A stretch of DNA of 64,000 nucleotides from assembly GCF_903181435.1 (NCBI RefSeq), contig NZ_CAEUHO010000001.1, forward strand, positions 1,488,001-1,552,000, in the 5' to 3' direction. The notes beneath the pieces were generated by a model. It did not search any database, was not told the origin of the DNA, and saw nothing but the letters and a program-made list of their open reading frames with translations. The translations under genes and the position numbers were made by a program. Origin of the DNA: Bacteroides acidifaciens. Lineage in GTDB: Bacteria; Bacteroidota; Bacteroidia; Bacteroidales; Bacteroidaceae. Position 1 is the stretch's first letter. Every line of letters begins with the position of its first letter. Below are positions 22,828 through 31,411 of the stretch, in pieces.

Positions 22828-25292
22828 TCTTGGCTAGCTTTCTTTACAGATAAATCAATGGCGTCCGCAACTTTTTCATTTGTCAGCGCGATGGCGAATA
22901 CTTCTTTTATGTCGTTTACATAGTGGAAAGTCAATCCCTTCAAATAGAGATCTTGAATTTCGTCTATGTTCTTTTTGTTTTCGGCACTCATGATGATTTC
23001 TTTGATTCCGGCACGTTTGGCAGCCAGAATCTTTTCCTTGATGCCACCGACCGGAAGTACTTTGCCGCGAAGGGTGATTTCTCCTGTCATGGCAAGATTT
23101 GCTTTCACTTTTCGTTGCGTCAAGGCAGATGCCAAAGAAGTAGCCATAGTGATACCTGCGGATGGACCGTCTTTGGGGATTGCCCCTTCGGGTACGTGGA
23201 TATGAATATTCCAGTTGTCAAAAATCTCTTCATCCAAATTCAAGATAGAAGCATGGGCTTTGATGTATTCGAGCGCCAGCATAGCAGATTCTTTCATTAC
23301 ATCTCCCAGGTTACCGGTCAAGGTAAGGCGTCCGCCTTTGCCACGGCTTAGGCTGGTTTCGACAAAAAGGATTTCACCGCCTACAGCTGTCCACGCCAAT
23401 CCGGTAACTACGCCGGCATATTCATTTCCCTGATACTTGTCACGTGTATATTCCGGTGCTCCCAGGAAATCGTACAAATCGGCAGGCTTGATTTCTGTCT
23501 TGGCAAAATAACCGTCGGTTGCGTATTGACGGGCTGATTTGCGGAGAATCTTGCCGATTTTCTTTTCCAGTTCACGAACGCCACTTTCGCGGGTGTATGA
23601 TTCGATAATAGCTTCCAATGTATCTTTGGGAAGTTTAATATCTGTCTTTTTAAGCCCGTTGGCTTCAAGTTCTTTGGGAACTAAATGTTTGCGGGCAATC
23701 TCAATCTTCTCTTCTGTAATATATCCGCTTACTTCAATCAATTCCATACGGTCGAGCAATGGACCGGGGATTGTATTCAGATTATTGGCTGTTGCGATAA
23801 ACAATATCTTTGAAAGGTCATAATCCACATCCAAAAAGTTATCATGGAAAGAGGTATTCTGTTCCGGGTCAAGCACTTCCAATAATGCAGAAGAAGGATC
23901 TCCTTGGCGGTCTGCGCTGACCTTGTCTATTTCGTCCAAGATAAACACCGGATTGGAGGCACCTGCTTTTATCAAGCTCTTGATGATTCGTCCCGGCATA
24001 GCGCCTATATATGTTTTGCGATGACCACGGATTTCTGCCTCATCATGTACACCGCCTAAAGACATACGTACATATTTGCGTTTGAGTGCAGACGCGATAG
24101 ATTTTCCAAGAGATGTTTTACCAACTCCCGGAGGACCGTATAGGCAGATAATCGGTGATTTCATGTCATCCTTTAATTTCAATACCGCCAAATGCTCCAA
24201 AATGCGTTCTTTTACTTTCTCCAATCCGTAGTGGTCTTTATTCAACGTCTTTTCTGCATTTTTGAGATTCAAGTTATCAGTTGTATAAACGCCCCACGGG
24301 AGGTTAAGCATTGTTTGCAGATAATTCAGTTGTACGCTGTAATCCGGTGATTGCGGATGAGTACGTTCCAGTTTCGCCAGCTCCTTCATGAAAGTCTCTC
24401 TGACTTCTGCGTTCCAGTGCATTTTTTCTGCTTTCTGGCGCATTTCTTCTATTTCCTGCTCCTGACCACCGCCACCTAATTCGTCCTGGATAGTTTTAAT
24501 TTGTTGCTGCAGGAAGTATTCACGTTGTTGCTGATCGATGTCTTCACGTGCCCGCATTTGGATGGATGCCTTGATTTCAGCCAACTGTACTTCGCGGTTC
24601 AAGATTTCCAATAAACGATAAGTACGTTCACGTAAAGAATTGATGCTCAGTAAATCAATTTTCTCATCTTTCTTGAATGGCAGATTTGAGCAGATAAAGT
24701 TAACCAGAAACATCGAGTTGTTGATATTCTTAATTGCAAATGCCGAGTCTTGGTGCATTGTATCCGATGATTTGATATAACGCATCGTCAAATCCTTACA
24801 CGTTTCTACCAAGGCTTGGAATTCCTTGTCATTGTTGCTCGGTATTTCCTCTTCCAAGAGTTCTATTTCGCCTTTCAAATATGGATGGGTATCGGTAATG
24901 CTTTTCAGACTTAACCGTTTCATTCCCTGGATAATGACGGTGGTTGTCTGATCGGGCATTTCCAATACACGCACAATACGTCCTACAGTACCAATGTTGT
25001 GTAAATCTTCCAGTTTAGGGTCTTCCGTATGTGCTGACCTCTGACATACTACCGCGATATCCTTATGTTTTTTCTCGGCATCATGTATGAGTTTCAGAGA
25101 AGATTTGCGACCTACCGTAATAGGCAGGAATACTCCGGGAAACAACACCATATTACGAAGGGGAAGAACCGGAAGAATTTCACCAGATTTAATATTTACA
25201 TTGAATGCGTTCTCATCGCTACCATCATAATCAGTAATTAACGAGAAACCGTTGTTATCGCTTACATCTTCCAATAAGTATCTTTCTTTCAT
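22824..25292 (-). CDS. lon: ATP-dependent protease Lon
   Basis: 822 residues. N-terminal substrate-recognition LON domain (residues about 35-230: [20 protein letters not shown]). AAA+ domain with Walker [14 protein letters not shown] (about 385) and Walker [11 protein letters not shown]-terminal Ser-Lys protease domain with [12 protein letters not shown] (catalytic Ser, about residue 708) and the Lys in [15 protein letters not shown]. It is a soluble hexameric protease degrading misfolded and regulatory proteins. It leads the lon-tgt-lptF/G operon; -7 element TAACTTTG at 25343-25350. Confidence 0.97.
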   Translation of the reverse strand: MKERYLLEDVSDNNGFSLITDYDGSDENAFNVNIKSGEILPVLPLRNMVLFPGVFLPITVGRKSSLKLIHDAEKKHKDIAVVCQRSAHTEDPKLEDLHNIGTVGRIVRVLEMPDQTTTVIIQGMKRLSLKSITDTHPYLKGEIELLEEEIPSNNDKEFQALVETCKDLTMRYIKSSDTMHQDSAFAIKNINNSMFLVNFICSNLPFKKDEKIDLLSINSLRERTYRLLEILNREVQLAEIKASIQMRAREDIDQQQREYFLQQQIKTIQDELGGGGQEQEIEEMRQKAEKMHWNAEVRETFMKELAKLERTHPQSPDYSVQLNYLQTMLNLPWGVYTTDNLNLKNAEKTLNKDHYGLEKVKERILEHLAVLKLKDDMKSPIICLYGPPGVGKTSLGKSIASALKRKYVRMSLGGVHDEAEIRGHRKTYIGAMPGRIIKSLIKAGASNPVFILDEIDKVSADRQGDPSSALLEVLDPEQNTSFHDNFLDVDYDLSKILFIATANNLNTIPGPLLDRMELIEVSGYITEEKIEIARKHLVPKELEANGLKKTDIKLPKDTLEAIIESYTRESGVRELEKKIGKILRKSARQYATDGYFAKTEIKPADLYDFLGAPEYTRDKYQGNEYAGVVTGLAWTAVGGEILFVETSLSRGKGGRLTLTGNLGDVMKESAMLALEYIKAHASILNLDEEIFDNWNIHIHVPEGAIPKDGPSAGITMATSLASALTQRKVKANLAMTGEITLRGKVLPVGGIKEKILAAKRAGIKEIIMSAENKKNIDEIQDLYLKGLTFHYVNDIKEVFAIALTNEKVADAIDLSVKKASQE

Positions 25293-25342
25293 CTTTTCGT
25301 TTTAATTTAGCTTATGTCATACAAATATGCATAAATCGTTTG

Positions 25343-25350
25343 CAAAGTTA
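25343..25350 (-). promoter_or_regulatory. -7 element of the lon operon
   Basis: TAACTTTG on the minus strand fits TAnnTTTG; the predicted start leaves a leader of about 40 nt before the lon ATG. Confidence 0.6.
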
Positions 25351-25508
25351 ATTGATTCTCTCTAATAATAAAGCACTGCTTGGAATAAAAACACAAAAAC
25401 AATGCCAAAATATGAGGCTATTGAATAAGTATTCCATAATAATTATTTATTTTTGGCGGTTTTCAATAAAATAGTAGAATAAAACAGGTTTAAAAATAAG
25501 CGGATAAA

Positions 25509-26219
25509 ATGTCAAATCCTTATTTTCAGTTTAAGCAGTTTACGGTGTGGCACGATAAGTGTGCTATGAAAGTGGGTACGGATGGGGTACTTTTGGGAGC
25601 ATGGGCTTCTGTTCAGAATGCACATAAAATTTTGGATGTCGGGACGGGGACAGGATTGGTTGCTTTAATGTTGGCTCAACGCAGTTTGCCGGATGCGGAT
25701 ATTATAGCATTAGAAATAGATGAAGCCGCTGCCGGACAGGCTAGGGAAAACGTAACTCGTTCTCCTTGGAAGGAGCGGGTAGAGGTAGTGCAGACTGATT
25801 TCAGGTACTATCAATCTTCCGACAAATTTGACGTGATTGTTTCTAATCCCCCGTATTTTGTTGATTCATTAGAGTGTCCGGATCAACAGAGAAATGCAGC
25901 CCGACATAATGATTCTCTGGCCTACGAGGAATTGTTGGAAGGGGTAGCCGGATTATTGGCGGAAGATGGAGCTTTTACGATTGTGATTCCGGCGGATGTA
26001 GCTGATAGGGTGAAAATGATAGCTGCAACGAAGAATTTGTATGCAGTCCGGCAGCTAAATGTGATAACTAAGCCCGGTGGTATTCCCAAACGCACCTTGA
26101 TTACTTTTACTTTTTCTAATCAGGAGTGTGTAATTGAAGAATTATTGACGGAATTAGCCCGTCATCAATATAGCGAGAAATATATAGCTTTGACGCGAGA
26201 GTATTATTTGAATATGTAA
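25509..26219 (+). CDS. trmN6: tRNA1(Val) (adenine-37-N6)-methyltransferase
   Basis: 236 residues, the size of the YfiC/TrmN6 family. N-terminal FKQFTVWHDKCAMKVGTDGV is the family signature. SAM-binding motif I is ILDVGTGTGLVALMLAQR (about 45-62), and the catalytic N6-adenine motif is VSNPPYF (about 114-120). It methylates A37 of tRNA-Val in the cytoplasm. It is divergent from lon and converges with a small minus-strand gene; the hairpin at 26227-26256 lies in between. Confidence 0.92.
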   Translation: MSNPYFQFKQFTVWHDKCAMKVGTDGVLLGAWASVQNAHKILDVGTGTGLVALMLAQRSLPDADIIALEIDEAAAGQARENVTRSPWKERVEVVQTDFRYYQSSDKFDVIVSNPPYFVDSLECPDQQRNAARHNDSLAYEELLEGVAGLLAEDGAFTIVIPADVADRVKMIAATKNLYAVRQLNVITKPGGIPKRTLITFTFSNQECVIEELLTELARHQYSEKYIALTREYYLNM

Positions 26220-26226
26220 ATATAAA

Positions 26227-26256
26227 GTAGTAGAGGATGAATTCATCCTCTACTAC
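26227..26256. terminator. Perfect 15-bp palindrome, probable terminator
   Basis: GTAGTAGAGGATGAA and TTCATCCTCTACTAC are perfect inverted arms without a spacer. On the minus strand the next bases are TTTATATTTA, giving a terminator-like tail for the small gene whose stop codon lies within the palindrome. On the plus strand there is no T-run. Confidence 0.6.
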
Positions 26257-26437
26257 CCAAGCTGTTTATATCAGGATTCAATTCCCTTACAGCCTCTTTT
26301 ACTTCTTTTTTAGTTGGATTATGACAAGCTTCTACCTGTTGTACTGGTACACTCTCATTCACCATTCTTTCATATCCTTTTTGTTCTAACCAATGAACTT
26401 CTTTTTCATTGGTTTCTTTTTGCTTTTTTGTTTTCAT
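26243..26437 (-). CDS. Small hydrophilic protein of unknown function
   Basis: 64 residues, highly charged (MKTKKQKETNEKEVHWLEQK start, then KKEVKEAVRELNPDINSLGS). No membrane segment or metal motif. It occupies a gap between converging neighbours and ends within the palindrome at 26227-26256. I could not find a clear -7 element upstream. The coding-like composition and the hairpin at its end favour a real gene. Family not recognised. Confidence 0.5.
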   Translation of the reverse strand: MKTKKQKETNEKEVHWLEQKGYERMVNESVPVQQVEACHNPTKKEVKEAVRELNPDINSLGSRG

Positions 26438-26745
26438 ATGACTTTTATTTTTTAGTTTCTACTTTACTTTGAAAACAGAAAACAGTGAAAGTTGGTTCAT
26501 TCTACCAAAATATATTTTCAGTTAATTCATCTCAATAAACGTCATAGCATCTATACTTTAATTTGTAGACTGGTATTTTGCAGAAGGGCTTCTGATTTCT
26601 GTCAGGAAAAAAGTTGAGATGCAAACGTATGAAATTCAGGTTATTGGAAAATAATAAATAAAAAACATCCGTTTGGCTATTGTTAATTAAAAAATACTCC
26701 CTATCTTTGCACCGCTTTTGAAAAGAACAACCCTTCAAAAAGTAG
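26438..26745. other. Intergenic region upstream of the tRNA-Pro pair
   Basis: No gene is supported in this stretch. A TATCTTTG -7 element at 26702-26709, 37 bases before the first tRNA, is the likely promoter of both tRNAs; a TTTG at 26672-26675 is slightly too far upstream for ideal spacing. Confidence 0.55.
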
Positions 26746-26820
26746 CGGGGTGTAGCGCAGTCCGGTTAGCGCACCTGCTTTGGGAGCAGGGGGTCGTGGG
26801 TTCGAATCCCGCTACCCCGA
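26746..26820 (+). tRNA. tRNA-Pro (anticodon TGG), copy 1
   Basis: 75 nt cloverleaf: acceptor CGGGGTG / TACCCCG with discriminator A, anticodon arm CTGCT-TTGGGAG-CAG with anticodon TGG, and T arm GTGGG-TTCGAAT-CCCGC. The 3' CCA is not encoded. Copy 2 starts 35 bases after it ends and is identical. Confidence 0.97.
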
Positions 26821-26855
26821 CTACAAAGAAAGAGGGAGTTTAGTTAAAAGTTTTT

Positions 26856-26930
26856 CGGGGTGTAGCGCAGTCCGGTTAGCGCACCTGCTTTGGGAGCAGG
26901 GGGTCGTGGGTTCGAATCCCGCTACCCCGA
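26856..26930 (+). tRNA. tRNA-Pro (anticodon TGG), copy 2
   Basis: Identical over its full 75 nt to the copy at 26746-26820. The two are probably one transcript ended by the terminator at 26965-26993. Confidence 0.97.
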
Positions 26931-26964
26931 CGAAAAAATCAAATGAAGAAAAATGAATAGTGAT

Positions 26965-26993
26965 AAGCTGATACAGTTTGTATCAGCTTTTTT
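26965..26993 (+). terminator. Intrinsic terminator of the tRNA-Pro transcript
   Basis: AAGCTGATAC (26965-26974) and GTATCAGCTT (26980-26989) form a 10-bp stem with a 5-nt loop, followed by a T-run. It can also serve the converging histidine kinase gene. Confidence 0.9.
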
Positions 26994-27018
26994 GTTTGTG
27001 TAAAATTGCAATGAGTAT

Positions 27019-28308
27019 TTAGGGATTAACGTATTTAGGAAAAGTGAGAATGAATCTACTTCCTTTGCCTAATTCTGATTTTACATTGATACTTCCTTCG
27101 TGCAAAGTCATAATTTGCTTACATAAACTGAGTCCGATACCCGAACCTGTAGTTTTAGTGGTAAAGAAAGGCACGAATATCTTATCCAAAACATCTGGTA
27201 GAATACCCTCTCCATTGTCGGATACTGTCAGAATCTTATTGCCGGCAGGGGAAATGGCTATTTCTACTTGAATGTATTTATCTGATTGCTTTCCACATGC
27301 CTCGCGGGCATTTTTTAGTAAATTAATGAGGACTTGTTCTATTTGTGCCCGATCTATATAGAGGTTCATTTCTGATGAAGGGATCTCAAAATGAATGTAT
27401 TCTTCCGGGAATAACTTTTGCAAGTCCATACACAGTTCAGCGATAGAAACTTTGGTGCGGACAGGAGCGGGGATTCGTGTCAGGCGACGGTAGTTTTCTA
27501 CAAATTCTAATAACCCTTTGCTTCTTCTGTGAATAGTTTGCATGGCTTGCAGGATGATGGAGTATTCTTTTTCTCCAAGCTGTTTGGGTATTCCTCTCTC
27601 GCTAAGTGTTTCGGATAGAGAAATAATCGGTGTGATGGAATTCATGATTTCATGAGTCAGTACACGTATCAGTTTTTGCCAGGCTTCCATTTCATTTCGT
27701 TCCAGTACGGAATGGATGTTTTTCAAGCTGATTATTTGTTGTTCTTTTTCTTGTGCCGCAAACTTGGTGTACGAAATAGCCATTTCCAGAACAGTGCTAT
27801 TTTGTTCGATACGGATAATGGGAATATCATTAGCCGCAGAAGCATTCAGTAATACTTCCGGTAATTGTGAGATTTGCCCTAAATGGGTGATGGCTGCCTG
27901 ATTCATCCATTCTATATGTCCGGCTCTGTCGGCAACAAGTACGGCTGTGTCTACCTTGTTCAATAAGTTTTCGTAATATTGATGCTTGATTTCCTCTGCC
28001 AGCAGTTTTCCCCGGAAGTCTTTCAGGCTTTCCGAAAGCTCTTCTGCCCACTCATTCATTATTTTATTTTTGAAAGGTGGGTGGAAGGTTTGCATCATGT
28101 CATTATATCGTAGTCCGTCTGTCAGCCGTCGTAACAAATTAATTTGTTTAAACTGCATACGATAGAGGTGTACACCGGTAGTTATCAACAGTAGGATGCA
28201 GATAGTGGTGCTGAACCATAACTGTTTTTGAAACAGCAGACAGCTTCCGAACGAAAGCAGCATTATAAATAAGATATGTAAAATCACTCTGATTGCAAAT
28301 CGTTTCAT
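27019..28308 (-). CDS. Two-component sensor histidine kinase
   Basis: 429 residues. Two N-terminal membrane helices (about 8-27 and 30-48) with almost no periplasmic loop. A PAS-like region at about 110-190 (ADRAGHIEWMNQAAITHLG) is followed by the H box with phosphoacceptor His in LTHEIMNSITPIISLSETL (about 218). The N box is INLLKNAREACGK, and the G boxes are VSDNGEGI and GSGIGLSLCKQI. The lack of a sensory loop suggests it senses membrane or cytoplasmic signals. Its start overlaps the stop of the partner response regulator gene (28305-28308), so they are translationally coupled; the pair is divergent from an efflux operon it probably controls. Confidence 0.93.
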   Translation of the reverse strand: MKRFAIRVILHILFIMLLSFGSCLLFQKQLWFSTTICILLLITTGVHLYRMQFKQINLLRRLTDGLRYNDMMQTFHPPFKNKIMNEWAEELSESLKDFRGKLLAEEIKHQYYENLLNKVDTAVLVADRAGHIEWMNQAAITHLGQISQLPEVLLNASAANDIPIIRIEQNSTVLEMAISYTKFAAQEKEQQIISLKNIHSVLERNEMEAWQKLIRVLTHEIMNSITPIISLSETLSERGIPKQLGEKEYSIILQAMQTIHRRSKGLLEFVENYRRLTRIPAPVRTKVSIAELCMDLQKLFPEEYIHFEIPSSEMNLYIDRAQIEQVLINLLKNAREACGKQSDKYIQVEIAISPAGNKILTVSDNGEGILPDVLDKIFVPFFTTKTTGSGIGLSLCKQIMTLHEGSINVKSELGKGSRFILTFPKYVNP

Positions 28309-29681
28309 AAGCCTAGTTTTTCAAGTTTACGATATAGGGCAAAACGGGTTATGCCCAGGTATTCGGCGGCACGAGAAATATTTCCCTCACTAAGTTTCAT
28401 TGCTTTCTCAATGGTTTGGCGTTCCAGTTGTTCCAAATTTAATGTGGTTTCTTCTTCCTTCCTTTGTTTGGGAGCAGCATGGAAAAGAAAGTTTTCAGGT
28501 TTTAATAAAGAGCTGTCTCCTAATATCACAGCGCGTTCTATTGTATGCTGCAATTCACGCACATTTCCGGGCCAGGCATACTTTAATAGTTTATTTTTGG
28601 CTTCCCGGGTCAGACCGCGCATATCCTTTTTGTATTTACGTGCATACCGTTGCAGGAAATACTCAGCTAGCAGAATAATATCATTTCCACGTTCACGGAG
28701 TGGTGGAATATGTATCTCGATAGTATTGATGCGATAGAGCAAATCCTGCCGGAAGTTTCCTTCATCCACTAATTGGCGAATATCCGCATTTGTGGCGCAA
28801 ATCAGGCGGACGTCAATAGGGACGGCTTGTGTGCTGCCTAAACGGTTGATTTGTCGCTTTTCGATAGCAGTCAATAACTTCGATTGCATGGGAAGTGAAA
28901 GATTGCCGATTTCATCCAAAAACAGAGTTCCGTTGGTAGCAACTTCCATTCGTCCGGCTTTTGACTTTTTTGCATCGGTGAAAGCCCCTTTTTCAAATCC
29001 GAATAGTTCGCTTTCGAACAATTGTTCGGGGATACTTCCCAAGTCAATGGTGACAAAAGGTTTGCCGTACCGGGGGGAGCAGCGATATAAGAAGTGGGCA
29101 ATCACATCTTTTCCTGTTCCGTTTTCCCCTAAAATCAGAATATTGGCATCCGTACAACTTAGTTTATTTATTGTAGTGAAAACTTCCTGCATAGCAGGAG
29201 ATTCTCCGATGATGACTCCTTCCGAAGTGCTTTGACCGCTAAGTACTTCTACTTGCTCTTTTAAGATGTTCACTTCCCGCTGTGACTGGCGCAGTCGCAT
29301 TCCGGAAGTGAGTGTGGCCAGTAGTTTTTCTTTTTCCCATGGCTTGGGAATAAAATCTGTTGCGCCGGCCTTGATAGCCCGCACTGCTTTGTTTGTGTCT
29401 GCATAGGCGGTCATAAAGATAACAATAGCCTGAGGGTCGATTTGCAGTATTTGTTCCAAACTCTCAAATCCTTCCTGGCCACTAATAGCATCACGACTAA
29501 AATTCATATCCAATAAGATAAGATCGGGTTGAAAGGTGGTCATGAAATGTTCGATGCGGTCAGGGGTGGTGGCTACCTTTATTTTCTCCGCATAAGGTTC
29601 CAATAAAAGGTTTAGAGCGAAAAGGACATCTTCGTTATCGTCTACTATGAGTATTTTCCCCAATTTGCTTGCTTCTTCCAT
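28305..29681 (-). CDS. Sigma-54-dependent response regulator (NtrC family)
   Basis: 458 residues. Receiver domain 1-125 with phosphoacceptor Asp in DLILLDMNFS (about residue 58). AAA+ domain with Walker A ILGENGTGKDVIA (about 180). The sigma-54-contact loop reads GAFTDA instead of the canonical GAFTGA. Walker B is GTLFLDEIGNL. A C-terminal Fis-type helix-turn-helix is at about 435-456 (NISRAAEYLGITRFALYRKL). It activates sigma-54 promoters when phosphorylated. A matching -24/-12 promoter and two palindromic upstream sites lie in the divergent region (29756-29862), so the likely target is the adjacent tolC-hlyD-macB operon. Confidence 0.95.
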   Translation of the reverse strand: MEEASKLGKILIVDDNEDVLFALNLLLEPYAEKIKVATTPDRIEHFMTTFQPDLILLDMNFSRDAISGQEGFESLEQILQIDPQAIVIFMTAYADTNKAVRAIKAGATDFIPKPWEKEKLLATLTSGMRLRQSQREVNILKEQVEVLSGQSTSEGVIIGESPAMQEVFTTINKLSCTDANILILGENGTGKDVIAHFLYRCSPRYGKPFVTIDLGSIPEQLFESELFGFEKGAFTDAKKSKAGRMEVATNGTLFLDEIGNLSLPMQSKLLTAIEKRQINRLGSTQAVPIDVRLICATNADIRQLVDEGNFRQDLLYRINTIEIHIPPLRERGNDIILLAEYFLQRYARKYKKDMRGLTREAKNKLLKYAWPGNVRELQHTIERAVILGDSSLLKPENFLFHAAPKQRKEEETTLNLEQLERQTIEKAMKLSEGNISRAAEYLGITRFALYRKLEKLGL

Positions 29682-29724
29682 TTCTTTTGCTGATTAGATT
29701 TATTACTTTCCTTTATTACATCGG

Positions 29725-29732
29725 CAAAGATA
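29725..29732 (-). promoter_or_regulatory. -7 element of the regulator/kinase operon
   Basis: TATCTTTG on the minus strand, 43 bases before the regulator's ATG, is a housekeeping-type promoter element. Confidence 0.65.
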
Positions 29733-29755
29733 TAGATAATAATCATGTGTTGTAT

Positions 29756-29790
29756 GTGCGATTTCGCACTAGTTTTGTGCGTATTTGCAC
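29756..29790. promoter_or_regulatory. Two tandem palindromes: probable enhancer sites of the NtrC-type regulator
   Basis: GTGCGATTTCGCAC (29756-29769) and GTGCGTATTTGCAC (29777-29790) share outer arms GTGC/GCAC. Their centres are 21 bp apart, about two helical turns. They lie 57-91 bp upstream of the -24 element, where upstream activator sites for sigma-54 activators are found. Confidence 0.75.
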
Positions 29791-29846
29791 GCTGATAACA
29801 AAAGAGGATTATATATATCTGTTTGGAATATAGGGCTTTACGTAAA

Positions 29847-29862
29847 TGGCACAGGTTTTGAA
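29847..29862 (+). promoter_or_regulatory. Sigma-54 (-24/-12) promoter of the efflux operon
   Basis: TGGCAC (29847-29852), five bases, then TTGAA (29858-29862), against the consensus TGGCAC-N5-TTGCA. The -24 GG and -12 spacing are exact; the -12 element has A for C. It lies 25 bases before the tolC start, and no TAnnTTTG element is found there. Confidence 0.75.
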
Positions 29863-29887
29863 TAATTAATAATAAATAAAACGAAGA

Positions 29888-31360
29888 ATGAACCTGAAAA
29901 TAATCTGTATAAGCATTGGAATCCTGTCGGCGGAATTATCGTCTGCTCAAAATCAGACGATGGAGCTGTCACTGGAACAAACCGTGAAAATAGCGCGTTT
30001 GGAATCTCCCGACGCGCAAACGGCACGTCATAGTTTTCGTTCTGCTTATTGGAATTATAAATATTATCGTGCCAACTATTTACCGACTTTGAGTTTGACA
30101 TCCGATCCTAATTTGAACCGTGCCATTAATAAGATAACAATGGGTGACGGTTCGGTTAAGTTTGTCGAACAGAACTTATTGAATACTGACCTGACCTTGA
30201 ATCTTTCACAAAATGTATCTTGGACAGGCGGTTCATTGTTTCTTGAAACATCCGCCCAACGCATGGACTTGTTCAGCGAACATAAATATTCATGGCAGAC
30301 TTCACCAATCATGATAGGTTATCGCCAGTCACTTTTCGGCTACAATAATCTGAAGTGGGATAAGTGGATAGAGCCCGTACGTTTTCAGGAGGCAAAGAAA
30401 AGTTATGTGGAGACATTGGAGCTTGTTTCTGCCAACGCGATTAATAAATTCTTTGCTTTAGCTACCGCCCAAAGCAATTATGACATAGCGTCGTTTAATT
30501 ATGCGAATGCAGATACGCTTTATCATTATGCCCAAGGACGCTATAATATAGGTACAATAACAGAAAATGAGATGTTGCAATTGGAACTTAATCGTCTGAC
30601 GGAAGAAACGAACCGTATGAATGCCCGTATTGAGATGGATAATTGTATGCAGGAGCTTCGTTCGTACCTGGGTATTCAGGAAGACAGGGAGATTCGTGTA
30701 CGTGTCAGCCCCCGAGTGCCGGATTTCAGCATTAATCTGAATGAGGCGTTGGCATTGGCATATGAGAACAGTCCTGACATACAGACGATGAAACGACGAA
30801 AGCTGGAAAGTGAAAGTGCTGTTGCGAGAGCCCGTGCCAATGCCGGTTTGAAGGCGGATATTTATCTCCGTTTCGGACTGACACAGACAGCGGATAAATT
30901 GCCGGAAGCATATCGAAACCTTTTAGACCAGCAATATGTAAGTTTAAGCATCTCTCTGCCTATTTTAGATTGGGGACGGGGAAAAGGGCAGGTACGTGTA
31001 GCCCGTTCTAACCGTGATCTGGTCTATACGCAAGTGGAACAAAGCAGGACGGATTTTGAACTGAATGTCCGCAAACTGGTGAAACAGTTTAATCTGCAAA
31101 CGCAACGTGTCCGCATCGCTGCCCGTACAGATGAAACCGCACAACGGAGGAATGAAGTTGCCCGTAAACTTTATATATTGGGAAAATCCACCATTCTTGA
31201 TTTAAACGCTTCTATTTCAGAAAAAGATAGCGCACGCCGTAATTACGTATCGGCTTTATATAACTATTGGAGCTTGTATTACACACTTCGTAGTATGACA
31301 CTTTATGATTTTGAGAGAAATAAACTACTGACAGAAGACTATAATCTTCTCGTCGAATAG
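29888..31360 (+). CDS. TolC-family outer-membrane efflux protein
   Basis: 490 residues. N-terminal signal peptide (MNLKIICISIGILSAELSSA). Two repeated OEP halves with long helices: SLEQTVKIARLESPDAQTAR near 25 and NLNEALALAYENSPDIQTMK near 280, the typical duplicated start of TolC repeats. It forms the trimeric outer-membrane channel of a tripartite pump with the HlyD-type adaptor and MacB-type permease/ATPase encoded next. First gene of the operon, expressed from the sigma-54 promoter. Confidence 0.92.
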   Translation: MNLKIICISIGILSAELSSAQNQTMELSLEQTVKIARLESPDAQTARHSFRSAYWNYKYYRANYLPTLSLTSDPNLNRAINKITMGDGSVKFVEQNLLNTDLTLNLSQNVSWTGGSLFLETSAQRMDLFSEHKYSWQTSPIMIGYRQSLFGYNNLKWDKWIEPVRFQEAKKSYVETLELVSANAINKFFALATAQSNYDIASFNYANADTLYHYAQGRYNIGTITENEMLQLELNRLTEETNRMNARIEMDNCMQELRSYLGIQEDREIRVRVSPRVPDFSINLNEALALAYENSPDIQTMKRRKLESESAVARARANAGLKADIYLRFGLTQTADKLPEAYRNLLDQQYVSLSISLPILDWGRGKGQVRVARSNRDLVYTQVEQSRTDFELNVRKLVKQFNLQTQRVRIAARTDETAQRRNEVARKLYILGKSTILDLNASISEKDSARRNYVSALYNYWSLYYTLRSMTLYDFERNKLLTEDYNLLVE

Positions 31361-31411
31361 GATAGAATGACTTTCTTATGATTGATATAAATATAAAAAC
31401 TATATAACCTC

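Noticed and set aside
26438..26930. tRNA-Pro pair as an integration site
   Set aside because: No integrase gene and no duplicated tRNA 3' end with flanking foreign DNA was found; both tRNAs are complete and adjacent.
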